A program made the position numbers and the translations under genes. Shown in pieces: positions 51,701-63,399 of a stretch of DNA of 64,000 nt (its first letter is position 1; each line of letters starts with the position of its first letter). Origin of the DNA: Pelodera strongyloides (taxonomy: Eukaryota > Nematoda > Chromadorea > Rhabditida > Rhabditidae); contig JAANDG010000236.1 in assembly GCA_036852015.1 (NCBI GenBank), positions 143,138 through 207,137 on the forward strand, written 5' to 3'. Under the pieces are notes generated by a model. That model worked only from the letters and a program-made list of their open reading frames with translations. It was not told the origin of the DNA and made no database searches.

Positions 51701-54700
51701 CATCGCGCACCTCCTGCCCACCAACAGTTAGGCAAAGAAGGAACTCAGGGAGCAATCCACGGCTGCCGCCCATACAGGTTAGATACGAATCTGTTTTATC
51801 TGGACCTTTGCACAATGTAAGGGGCAATTATTTGATTCTTTAGTTAGTTATGCATTATTAGTGTCAGTTGCAAGTGACCCAGAACCATTCAATCATTTTA
51901 GAGAGGCAAGACTTCACGGTCGGTTGCTGCACGAGAGCCAGGAGCTTCATCTAAGCCGCTTCGCCTACCACCAGCTTCTCAGCCACCAAGGTTTGTCATT
52001 GAACTCGATAATTGTGTGTTTCGTTTGGTCCATGAAAAATGCTCGAAACTTCTTTCAAACATATGATATATTACTCATTAATAAGTCCTTTCAGCTCACA
52101 TATCAGTGCCTAGTTTTGACATAAATTATATTTATTTAGAACTCAGTCGATCAAACGCGAGACTAAAACGAGCACTACTACTACTACGCAGAAGGCGAAC
52201 AACGGTGCAGCGGAGCAACTTCCAAAACTCGCGGCGATTGGAGTCGGAATGACCGCTATCACTGGTGGAGCTGCAGCGGCCATTGCCGCAGAAAAGAAGA
52301 GGAATTGTAAGCACTTCATATTCACTGACACTAATTGAATTTTTGTACAGTTCTGACACATTAATGTCTTTCCTAAAAAACTAATGTTTTAGCCATTCCC
52401 CCACAAACAGACGCACACGTAGAGGAAGACGGACACTGCGTGTTCATCGAAAATGGCATAAAAGTCGAAACACCTGCTGAAGCAGAACAAACAACAGAGG
52501 TGAGAATTCACAGGTTTGACACCAAAGTACACATCTGCTTTCGTTAGATTTATTTTGCTTGGTTAAACTTCATGCGAGTTTAGACAGAATGTATGAGATC
52601 ACTGTTTCAGATTTCCCCGAAGACATCGCCCACACCACCTCGCTCTCCTTCAGAAGAAATAATGGAGGTTCAACATCACATTGGTATTGGCTCGGGTCTT
52701 GCTCCAGAATCCGAACTCCATGATCAATCGGAATCTGAAGCTGAAGCACACGCAAGCGAGATGTCCGCACTGAGTCCCGAAGCTCCTGAAGAACTTTCAC
52801 AAGCGAGCAGTCCCACTGAGGGTAGGTTATATAACGCCAACGGACTGTGTCGTAAAATATACATTTTTTCAAAATTAGTTCTTAACTTGAAAATTTCTTT
52901 CAGGAGCCTCTGAGACCTCCGAATCTCCTGTGTACTCGCCTGAAGTCAGCGAAGAAGAACAACATGTTCGTGGCAAGAGATCTGCTACACCGCCCAAAGA
53001 GGGTCACAGTTCACCCTTTGCAGAATCGCCAACTGCAGAACCCTACATTGGTGCTGAAACCGCACCTGAGGGAGTGGCACCTGCAACTGAAAACATTACT
53101 GTTTCTCCCGAACTATTCGTGCGGCAAACGTCCCTTGCAGAAGAGAAACCTGAAACGCCCAGTCAGATTGTCATGCCTGAAGATGAGCAGCCGAATGTTG
53201 CTGCGGAGCCAGAGTACGTCCTTTCTGCCGAACATGAGACAGTTCAAGATCAACAAGGGGAACAAGACACCAATGAAGCGGAACATGTAGAGGAGGAGAC
53301 GGTAGAGATCACGCATTCACTCCACGACGATAACGAGCCCATTCACGCTGCTTCCCCAATATATCAAAATATAGAAAACACTTTCCGTGAGGCGGAAACA
53401 ACGAACATTGAAGCTTCGCTTGAAAATCTACCATCTGTTAGCCCACTGCTTGAAACAGATCACGATCTAGTGAGCCAAGTCGAGGAGGAGTTCACACAAC
53501 AACACATTTCCCACGCAACAATGGAACTGTCACATGATGCTAATGAACCGCACTCGTTTGGGGAAGTATCTGCAGATGTGGAACACCGAGAAAGCAATTT
53601 GGGAGAAGGAAACCAAGAAGAAAATGTCACTGGTGATGTCGAGGAGACTGGGCATGTAACTTCTGAATCAGTGGAGCATTCCGAACAAGAAGAGATCCAT
53701 GTCGTCTCCGCTGTCGCTGCATCTACACAGGAAGAAGGTCATCCGGAACATGTCACCCAACAACTTGAGGTATGTTTTTGAGTGCGCATCTTTTATTTCA
53801 AGAAAAAAAACTGAACTAACCGTAAGCTATTCTTTACAATTACATGATTGTTATTGAATAATTATATAGTTAGCAAAGCAAATTTTAGGAAGGCCAATAT
53901 CCTATGGTTGATATTCCGACTGTCACTATCGATCAGCATGAGGACAGTGAGCCTAAACCTGAGGAGGATGAACCTGAACACCACGTGCATCACGATGACG
54001 AGCCATTAGCTGCAGAACAACCCGAAAGTGAGCTTGGCACCACAGAAGAGCAACAGGGAGATGAGCCCATTGTCATAGAACATCAACCAGAACCTGAGCC
54101 AATGACCGAAAACCAGCAAGATGAGGAATTTACTGGCACAGAAGAACCTATTACTGTAGATCATCAACAAGTACTTGAATCAGCCTATCACGAGGAAAAT
54201 CGATCAGAATCTTCTCAAGAGGATACGTTTGATGTGGCAGAAGAAAGTGCCTCGTCACCAACATCTCTTGCGGACGAAGCAGTTCCCGAGGTATGTTTGC
54301 TTGAATAGTAGTTTGTATAAAGTAAAGCTCTATCTTTCGTTAACCAATGCATTTTATTCTCATTTCGGAAATTATTTGCCTGCTCATCAGTTAGGCTTAA
54401 GGTTAGGCCGACCACAGGGCAAATGATAATTGTGACACTTACTAAGAAATCCCTTACTACATTATTTTTACAGCTGAAACACGTTGTGCAAGAAGAATAC
54501 GAACATATATCAGAGCATCTTCATCATGAAGCTGCAGAACATTCTGACGATCAGCCAATAGAAGAAAGTAACACACAGCTTGGAGAAACTGACACTGACA
54601 AGGAACACGTCACTGAGGTGAATTCAATGAATGATCTGTTCCGAGGATACATAACAGAGGTGATTTACAAAGACGAATATTGCATCGATTTCAATATTTA

Positions 54701-57689
54701 GGCATATCAACACCCATCAGGGCCTGAAAGTCCAGCACCCAGTCCTGATCACGTGGTACCTCAAACTCAAGATGAAGAACAACAAGAACGCGCGTCGCTG
54801 GTAGGAGAAGTTAGTCAGGCGCTCCTGGCTCATGAGGAAAGCATTGTGGCCGAGGAGCCCAACACTGAACAGGTACGATTTTAGAAGCTTTATTTCGGGT
54901 CTGCCTTATGCTTCAAAGTGCAAACAAAATGCGCCAGCGCAGAGTTGATGACGTTTAAATCATGTATTGCTTGAAATTCTTAAAATTCAGGTCACCGCAG
55001 CTTCTCCAGAGCCGTAGCAGCCTTCTATCGAGCCAGTGTCTGACGTTCAGGCACAACCAGAGGAGCAGGAATTCATCACTGAGATGCACCACGAGCCACT
55101 CCACACTACCGAGGAAGTTGTTATTGGCCCTCAATCACCAGTTGCTGAGGAACAATCTGTTGTGGATGACGAGCCTACTGAATCAACTATGCCCGTTGGC
55201 GACGAAATTCGTGAAATCCGCGAAACGCACGAGTTTTCCACGGAAGAAGTACATCATGAGGAGCCAACATGTAATGCACTACAAAAAAATCCAACCTTAT
55301 CTTACCATATATAATAATGTATTACTTGCAAAAACAATTGAGAAAAGTATATGCAATGTACAAGTATATTTATGTCGATATTCTCAGCTCACCAAATTTT
55401 AGCTCACCAAGAACACATGCATGAAGTGAGTGAGCATGTGGAAGTGGCCCACGACAGCCCAGTATCCGAATTTGATGACAAAGTAATCATCGCGAGCAGT
55501 GAAGTGCTCACAAAACAGGATGAACAGTTGGTAGAACAACAGGTCCATGTGTTAGACGGTGAGTGCAACTTTAATGCTTCTTGTATATATTATGTATTGA
55601 TATTGCCAACACCATGGCGGCTAGAAGACACGTATCAGAGCAAATGCTTACTGCAGAACCCCTGGCCCACGCACCCGAGACAACAGAGGAGTCGCTCGCT
55701 GAAGCTGATATTCCGCATGAGCCGTCGAGGTCTGAACATGAGCTCGGCGATGGCGATCATGCAGCTGAGGCCGCTCCCGACCACAGTCATAAGGAGGGCG
55801 CCTCGGATGAGCAACACGAAATCGAGCAGAGGTTGGAGCAACAGTTCTACTAACGATCTTAGTGTCAATTTAATGGAAACCTCGTCACTTCTTTTATTAA
55901 TTAGCTTCTGTTTAAGCACCAATGTCGATGAGGGCCAATCAATCGAGGACCAGCACAAAGAAGCTGAGGAGATCGTGAACTCACCAAGTCCGGTGCGTAT
56001 GCTTGTTTTTGTATATATTTTTGGCATTTTAGCGACGCATATGATCTTATTCACTAAACCAGAATCACAAATTTTTCAACTGATAAATAAATTACTATAA
56101 ATTAGGTGGATGAGTCAGCTGATGATGCTGAAGGTCTTCAACCAAATATGCCGGAGATTATGGAAACAGCAGCCAGCGAGCACACATACAACTCTGAGGA
56201 CAACTTGAGCACTGACAGTCTGATCATTCACGATGACGTCACTAGAACGGAGGATGAGCAACCACTTGGAGATAAGGTTTGATTTATTCTCAAAATGTCT
56301 CTTGATTTGTGTATTGTCCCAATTTTCATACAAATGTAGAAATATTACAAAAAATGCATTTCCTGTATCCTTTTAGCCAATAAAGGTTAGCTACCAGCAC
56401 TTACTTAGTTGTTTGGGCACACGCAAATGATCTTCCAGGAAAACAGCGCCGCCGCCGTGCCTGGAGACGAAAACGGCAATATGAATGCAGAACAGTCGAT
56501 GACTACGTCTATATACCAGGTAAAAATTGATTACCTGTCTGGGGTTTTATTACTAATTTTCCGCATTTATTTATCGAAACTCTGTTTTTCTGCAGTATAC
56601 AAATACCGTCTCTCTCCTGTACTTGTTTCAAAATATGTAATGCCTTAACTGGTGCTGGATTGTTGTTGAATGTTCAGACGAGCACAACCGAGTACAGTCA
56701 TGAGGATATCGGTGATCACATGGAAGCCGGATCAGACATTGAGAGTCAATCACCCGCCATCGACGTTTCTACTGACCAGCCGATGGTATGGTTATTTCTA
56801 CAATCGCTTTATGTTTTTTTCATAGAGCATGATTCGTTCAATACTAAACTCTCCACTGTCATACCCCCTTATTTTCCTCCCCTTTTTTGTTTCTTTCTAC
56901 TAGCCGAACAACGAATACCGCTACTCGCCTACAGTAACTAAACGCATGGAATTGTATGGAGTATTTTCATATTAAGTTTCACATTACGCTCAGAACTCCT
57001 ACCACGCTGACCAAGAGATAAATGGATCTTCCCATCTTTGCATGCCTCTGAGTTTCCCTTCTCCCTTGTAGGTTACCGAGGAAGATTACTATGACGAGGA
57101 TGGTACCCTCATCCACAAAAAGACAACTTATCAGGAGAACACTGATGAACAAGGAAATACGTATTACCATCAAACACAGGTTTGCATAACAATTGCATGG
57201 AGTCCCGCTATCGATCTGTCCCACCCCTACCCATTATTCAGTTCTTTTTCTCTCTTATTATTTGTATCCTAAAAGTATACAGCATTTGACTGCAACATCT
57301 TCGCACAGTTCTAAAATATTAAATTGGCTTAATTGCACCGAAGAAATTGCAATTAGTCTTGTTATCAACTTAGCGAGACCATATGTGTGTACTGCTCTGT
57401 TGCTTGACCGTAAAGATAATGGTATCCATGTTTTTTTTTATGAAGTTGGGTAAAACAAAGAAAATGTTTAGTCTGAGACCCGAACAAAGTTGGTGCATGC
57501 CGGTTCCACGTCACCAGAAAGCGAAAGAGAAGGTATGTTTCTTAATTGATTTAATTTTCCATTTGTCTGCAATTTACAGCGAAGAAGGAGGACACTTGTC
57601 TATCGTATCCTTATAGAAATTACTATGCTTGGCTTGCAGAGATCTCGCCAGCTGTCAGCCCCACACCTCTGGAGCAGTCGTCCATTTGA
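48784..57689 (+). CDS. ERICH3: Glu-rich protein with ERICH3-type N-terminus
   Basis: Exons 48784-48888, 49216-49301 and 49509-49590 encode 91 residues matching the ERICH3 N-terminus (YNPLYDVHLRQYFALPHMQR, HLKKLGL, IDCEGRVL, then a charged helix). Exons 49739-49796, 49996-50099, 50222-50299 and 50403-50605 follow. The next join is uncertain: exon 51209-51269 would restore phase, or an alternative exon (51344-51450) ends the protein. From 51902, eighteen exons encode about 1,150 residues of Glu/Pro/Ser/His-rich disordered sequence (largest 52904-53769 and 53889-54290), with an Ala/Gly hydrophobic patch near the start (LAAIGVGMTAITGG) and a short conserved-looking end (YPYRNYYAWLAEI). Total about 1,400 aa. 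Vertebrate ERICH3 is a ciliary Glu-rich protein; a ciliary role here is inferred. The exon at 54991 contains an in-frame TAG unless a later acceptor is used. Confidence 0.78.
51344..51450 (+). other. Alternative 3' exon with stop in the ERICH3-like gene
   Basis: Following TTACGGTTAG, the phase left by exon 50403-50605 reads PAETEKSLEGLHALYSEK and on to a TAG. Used as the last exon it would give a short isoform of about 270 aa without the Glu-rich tail. Confidence 0.35.
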
Positions 57690-57705
57690 ACTACACTTCA
57701 GTTTC

Positions 57706-57711
57706 AATAAA
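57706..57711 (+). terminator. Polyadenylation signal AATAAA
   Basis: AATAAA starts 17 bases after the stop codon of the Glu-rich gene. Confidence 0.65.
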
Positions 57712-57719
57712 ACCTGCAA

Positions 57720-59880
57720 GTAAAAAAGACAGAATCAGAAATCCCATTCACACTACGACAATCCGGAACCTTTACGTTTGATTTCTAAATTAATTCTTTG
57801 ACCTGAACTCATTGTTAATGGTTTGTGAAAGTATGGTAAAGTATTTTAAACTAGCCTTTATCCCGAATTACATACATGAATCTGCTTAAAATGGTCTCTT
57901 CTCTTGCATTCATCTTATTATGAGCTCTTGTTCTATGTAGTTGTTATCAATAACTAATTGCGATGTAAAAATTAAATCCTAAAAACTATAATATTCACTA
58001 ATACAATTTTTTTTTAATTTTTCAACCATGTAGGTTTTCGAAGGTTTTCTCTAGAACTTGTTGCTTTTTTGCTGTTTCTTGATGTTTTCCGTATGATCTA
58101 ATTGCGATGCGCTTCTTGGTTTTGAAATTGTGATGCTCCGCCTTGAGTAGTAGTTATTTCTATGCAAATTTTTAGCGTCTTCCAATTTTAATCCCAATTC
58201 CAGGGGTCCTATGTAAACAGGCGATCGATAATCGTGCTGACTTACGGTATCACAACGCACGCTTCAATTATTACGCGTCATTTCCACTTTAGGAACGCTC
58301 AGTTGCGAGTATTAAAATTACAGTATTTTATTTTCTTATTTCTTTCTTCAGCTTTTTTTCTTCAACAGCGTTTACTTTACTTTTCCCCAAGAGCATAATA
58401 TTTATGTGTTGATTAATGTTTCATTTTGGAGTTTTTTAAACTATATTATTTTGTGTAGTTATTAGCTAAGCGTTTTATGGCGTGTATATCTTCTCATTGC
58501 TCGCTTAGTAGTAGACGCTTTTTTTATTTCTTTTTAAATAAAGTTTTTTGTCCAAATAATGATGGTGGTAGTGCAAACACACTCTTAGTAAACACAACAT
58601 TTTAAAGAAACACGCGATTTCCAACAGAGTTTGCTACGAGCACACAGTTATACAATAACTATATATTTGAGCATATCGACATCGTTGCGAGGAACTTCAT
58701 AGGCAATTACTTGTCTCCATGTGTTCACCCTGACAGTATTGATTGTCTGTTGAATACATTAAGTAAGGAATGTAATTAATAATGCAATTCATAATGTATG
58801 AACATAAGAATAATGCTCCGATTTTCAAATGAGTCCAATCATTAGTGTATGTCCCGTGTAACAGTCGCGTTGAACTGCATTCAGTGCTACATGCATTCAA
58901 CACATCACATAACTAGTGCCGCTTCGCACCATTGCTTTGTTGATAATTCCACTAAACGTCACCCCGCACATAATGACCGCTCCACAAAAGTCACACAAGT
59001 GAAATAAGAATACCTGTTAGAAATAGCACCGTTCTTGGTACATTTGGGAATATTTGTTTGAATTATTGTCATGCATCAAGTGTTGAGACGGGATACCATT
59101 GTGTTCTCTTTAAAAAAATAATGTGTTATTTCCCAAATGTTGGTAGCAAATCGATCGGAGTTTGCTTGGATCGCAACCGGGCACAGGTTCATGCTGGATT
59201 TTAGACAAGAAAGGATAAAGAGGATGAAAGTGAATGGTTGAGAGAGAAACGAGGATTTCGCTTATTTCTCGTACCACTGACACACTTTCCCACACAAACG
59301 CACGCATGTGCGTGTACATTGGAACGAGCAAAGGCACGCATTGCGCACTCAGCGAAAGTTGTTCCTTTCTAACATCTTTGTATATCCTCTCATTACATCA
59401 ATAATGTGCATTCTATCATGTTACTTCTTTCTATCGTTATCATGCGCTGTTTCCCCTATAGCTCAACATAGGGCGACTCTTAGGATCTTATGGCTGAATG
59501 AAACACGTATTTTACTTTTAACGTATGGGTCCGCAAAGAACGCTGTACTTCGTTATCTGACAGTAACCTTGAGAAATTCAAATTCAACTTTGTTAGGTTA
59601 CCAAGAGGACATGTATGCCTGAGTCACCCTTATTGTGTACCATAACTTGTATTTGCTGAAGGACCTCTTCAAAGTACAACTATAAGGAGGATGTTTTCAG
59701 CTTGAATTGTTTTTCATCGTGATCTGTAGTACGTACTTTAAATCAGACACCTGATTATCAAATATCATTTGTATATGTAAATTTCACCTCCTTCTAACGA
59801 CGTCAATTGGGGATTACACTCCGGTTCTTTTGGAAAATATCTTACTACCTTTTCATTCGCTTTTTGTTGGTTTCATCATA
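57720..59880. other. Intergenic, no supported feature
   Basis: AT-rich, no exon chain on either strand. It should include the SOAT promoter. Confidence 0.5.
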
Positions 59881-59888
59881 AAGTCTGT

Positions 59889-62800
59889 ATGGTTTTATCT
59901 CGCGAGTCCATTTTCACTGATGTTAGAAACGGAAAAGGCGAGTTATTGATGCTTCAGGTAATGCCGCCTTCGAGCAAGGATCGCAATATGGCGGTATCCG
60001 AAATCGAGGGCTTTGAAGAGGCAAATAACAATAACAATAATGAAACAAGTGAGTTGACTATAATTTTAATATATTTTTTGCTGCAACAATAAAATTACCA
60101 ATCTCTCTAGTAGATGCCAAATATTTGTTTAGAAGATCCGCTCGATACTCTGTCCCGGAGTAGACTTACACGAACGTTCAAGGAGAAGACCTTCCAGCCG
60201 AGGGAAAGTATGCTCACGTGAGAGAATAATTATTCGCATCTGTGAAATATACATATAACTTATTTTATTTACGTTTATGTGCACGACTATTATGCATTGT
60301 TCCAGTACGCTGATGTCGACTACAGAGATGTCAGTTGTATACAATTTTGGTGCTGCAATATTTGTCCTATTCTTTCTTAGAGCACTGTTCGATGACATTT
60401 TCAACCATGGAATGTAAGTTATAAGCATACATTAAAATTTATTAACCCGTTAATGTTTGAAGAAGGTCCATATTTTTTACCATGGTAATTTAAAATTTGA
60501 ACGTTTTGCATGAGGTGTTGAAAGAAGATGGGTTGACAATGGATTGTGAAGTGTATGTGTTCTTGTTTCCCTGTCAGTTTGGACAACTGTTTTAGGCCAC
60601 TCCATCACACCTGGTTAATATGGTGGAATTTTGAAAAGTTCCCACAAACAATGTCGGTTTGGTTCGGATTATTTCTCGGCTCATTTGTGCCGTATAGCGG
60701 AATGAAAATTTGGGCACATATCCCTTGCAAGGTGCTTTTTTAAAATTTCAAGCCATTTATAAGAAGAAGCGTTGGATTCAAAAAGACCTAGCTGCTCCAG
60801 AAAAAGAAAGTATTATTAAGCGGATAAGAAGATTAAGCGGATAAGATGTTCTTCAAAAATGTAAATATTTTTAGAAAGTTCGGGTGTCAAATTCGTGGCC
60901 AATGATCGTCCTCTTCGCTGGATGTTTATTTGCAATGTTTTATTTCCCACTAAAATTCCTATTCGCAGCCGAACTTAATTGTGCCTGCTCCTTTATTATT
61001 ACGTGTGAAACGGTTCGTTTAACAATATGAAAGATTTGGATAAAGTGAGTTTTGACTGATCTTTTTTCAAAGAAGCCAACAATGCCTAAAGTTTGCAGAC
61101 TCGGATTGCGATGAAGGCTTACTCATTTGTGCGCGAAAATGTTCCACGAGCTGTTGCGATAAAGGAGTCACTCGCCCAAAACGAGGTGAGTTCTGATTTC
61201 ACAGTTGAATCGCGTACATCAATATTTACGTCTGTTGTGTTCACACTTTTTGCATTTCAGGCCTCTACAACACAATGGCCCACAGTGGAGAAATTTGTGT
61301 ACCATCAATTTTGTCCATCATTCATCTACAGAGATGAATACCCGAGGTGAGCTTCGGTAATATCGATACATACGAGAATACGTGATTCATGATTACTAGG
61401 TGAGCAAAGTCAATTCGGTTTTCAGAACTGAGAGTACAAATTGGACAAAAGCTGCATACCATCTCATTCACTGCTTGATGCTTATTGAATACGTCAACCT
61501 GGTCTTCACACAATGGGTACAACCTTGGCTGTCTGTCTTGGAGGTAAGTTGCTAAATATACATTAGCGTTGGTCCATCTGTTATGTAATATGCAAAATGG
61601 TGCAAGACTTCAGACTAAGACGCCCGAATACTAGCGAACGAGCGCCAATCCTATTTTGATGTTAATAGCAATTGCTTGATTAAATACAATTATTTTAGTA
61701 CCCGTCCGTGTCCACGGCTGAAATTACAATTTCCCTATTCGCAGCCATTGGACCTGGTTTATTCTGCCTAATTTGTCTTTTCTACGGCCTCCTTCATTCA
61801 TGGTTGAACATGTTCTCAGAAGTGATGCGTTTCGCAGACAGACACTTTTATGATGTAGGCGATCAGTTAATTGAATAATTAAAACAAACTAATTTCCTAA
61901 GCCCTTGGTATTAACTTAATAATCACTGTTTGATATGTTAAGATTATTTATTAAGTGGCTCGCCCGGGTCTAAAGTGCACATTGTAATGTGCTATTCAAT
62001 CGTCGTTGGTTTGAGCACTTTTAATGACTGATTTGTGCCTGATTGTGCGTTTACAGAATTGGTGGAACTCTGACAACATGGCCGAATACTACAGAAACTG
62101 GAATCTTGTTGTACATGATTGGCTTTATGCATACATTTACAAGGACCTCTCAGTGGTGAATGTTTTAATGTTAAAAAGTGCATGCGTCAAGCGAAAATTC
62201 GCTTAGCGAAGTATGTATGCAGCTATTATGTTTCCGAGTCTTTGCCACATTCACGCAATTGCATATATTATGTTTGCCATGAAAGCCCAGCTAAAACTTG
62301 GCGGAATAAGTGGAATAAGCACTGGCATGGTTTAGAAATTTTTTGAAACTTAGCATAAATATATATTTTTGTTTAGTTAATAGGAGGAAAAATTGGAAAA
62401 CAAGTGTCGCAAACTGCTGTTTTCTTCCTTTCTTCGGTTTTCCACGAATATTGGTTTGGGGTTGCATTCCGATGCTTCTATCCAGTAATGTTTCTTCTCT
62501 ACTTTGTCTTTGGAGGTCGGTTTCTTACTTCAAAACAGTTTTTCGCTCATAAAGCATGCTAAAAAATTCGCTCCTGGGTGGGTTCGAACCACCGACCTTT
62601 CGGTTAACAGCCGAACGCGCTGCCGATTGCGCCACAAGAGCACATGTTTGGGCAATAATTTCGATCTAACGTTTATGTATTTATATCCCGACAATAGCAT
62701 AAAAGATTCGCTCCTGGGTGGGTTCGAACCACCGACCTTTCGGTTAACAGCCGAACGCGCTGCCGATTGCGCCACAAGAGCGCATGTTTGGGCAATAATT

Positions 62801-63394
62801 TCGATCTAACGTTTATGTATTTATATCCCGACAATAGCATAAAAGATTCGCTCCTGGGTGGGTTCGAACCACCGACCTTTCGGTTAACAGCCGAACGCGC
62901 TGCCGATTGCGCCACAAGAGCACACGTCTGCGCAATAATTTCGTTCTAACATGTATGTATTATAACCCGACAATAGTATAAAAAATTCGCTCCTGGGTGG
63001 GTTCGAACCACCGACCTTTCGGTTAACAGCCGAACGCGCTGCCGATTGCGCCACAAGAGCACGCCTCAAAGCACACGTGTTGCTTCTTTTAGGAGTGTTC
63101 TTCTCTGTTTCTCGATTGATCCGCAATAAGTACGTATGGAATACAGCGTTGTGGTTCAATCTACTGATTGGTACGTATTCTTTCGTATTAAACCTCAATG
63201 ATAACCAAAAGCTGACACTAGTCAACAAATATTGAGGAAAATCACACAGTTTTTTTTTAGGAACGGGGATGTTTGTGGCGTTTTACGGTCAGGAATGGTA
63301 TGCGAGGCGTGGCAAATGTGCCCCATATGAGAGCTCGATTGCTGATATTTTTCTTCCCAGACATTGGAATTGCCAACCTCTACCACGATCGTAG
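59889..63394 (+). CDS. SOAT: Sterol O-acyltransferase (ACAT/SOAT), MBOAT family
   Basis: Thirteen exons give 513 aa (human SOAT2 has 522): 59889-60048, 60133-60217, 60306-60413, 60578-60731, 60875-61012, 61099-61185, 61261-61346, 61426-61543, 61699-61854, 62057-62155, 62377-62515, 63093-63170, 63261-63394. SOAT-type blocks run in order: [52 protein letters not shown], the catalytic-His block SSVFHEYW (His about 420), [10 protein letters not shown] and the end LPRHWNCQ. It is a polytopic ER enzyme that esterifies sterols with acyl-CoA. SOAT is preferred over DGAT1 because of [14 protein letters not shown] and the IYRD block. The FYxDWWN signature reads FYDNWWN (362-368), across the exon 9/10 junction. 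Intron 11 (577 bp) is filled by four antisense tRNA genes. Confidence 0.92.
60814..60846. repeat. Direct repeat AAGCGGATAAGA in SOAT intron 4
   Basis: The short motif occurs twice in tandem. Probably slippage. Confidence 0.5.
62569..62641 (-). tRNA. tRNA-Asn (GTT), copy 1
   Basis: 73 nt without intron. The acceptor stem GCTCTTG/CAGGAGC, D-arm GCGC...GCGC, anticodon stem TTCGG/CCGAA with loop CTGTTAA (anticodon GTT) and T-arm GGTGG-TTCGAAC-CCACC all pair. A TTTTTT Pol III terminator follows at once on the minus strand. Confidence 0.95.
62709..62781 (-). tRNA. tRNA-Asn (GTT), copy 2
   Basis: Same 73-nt sequence as copy 1, followed by a TTTT terminator on the minus strand. Confidence 0.95.
62849..62921 (-). 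tRNA. tRNA-Asn (GTT), copy 3
   Basis: Same 73-nt sequence, followed by a TTTT terminator on the minus strand. Its upstream flank differs slightly from copies 1 and 2. Confidence 0.95.
62988..63060 (-). tRNA. tRNA-Asn (GTT), copy 4
   Basis: Same 73-nt sequence, followed by a TTTTTT terminator on the minus strand. Its upstream flank is the end of SOAT intron 11 rather than the repeat spacer, so it is the edge unit of the array. Confidence 0.95.
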
Positions 63395-63399
63395 AATGA

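Larger units (their letters stand above)
62516..63092. repeat. Four-unit tandem repeat of about 140 bp carrying tRNA genes
   Basis: tRNA starts are 140, 140 and 139 bases apart, and the spacers (GGGCAATAATTTCG...TATCCCGACAATAGCATAAAA) are also repeated. The repeat unit is therefore gene plus flank, consistent with tandem duplication by unequal exchange. Confidence 0.85.

Noticed and set aside
62530..62915. Protein-coding frames across the tRNA array
   Set aside because: The repeated frames are translations of the tRNA genes and their spacers.
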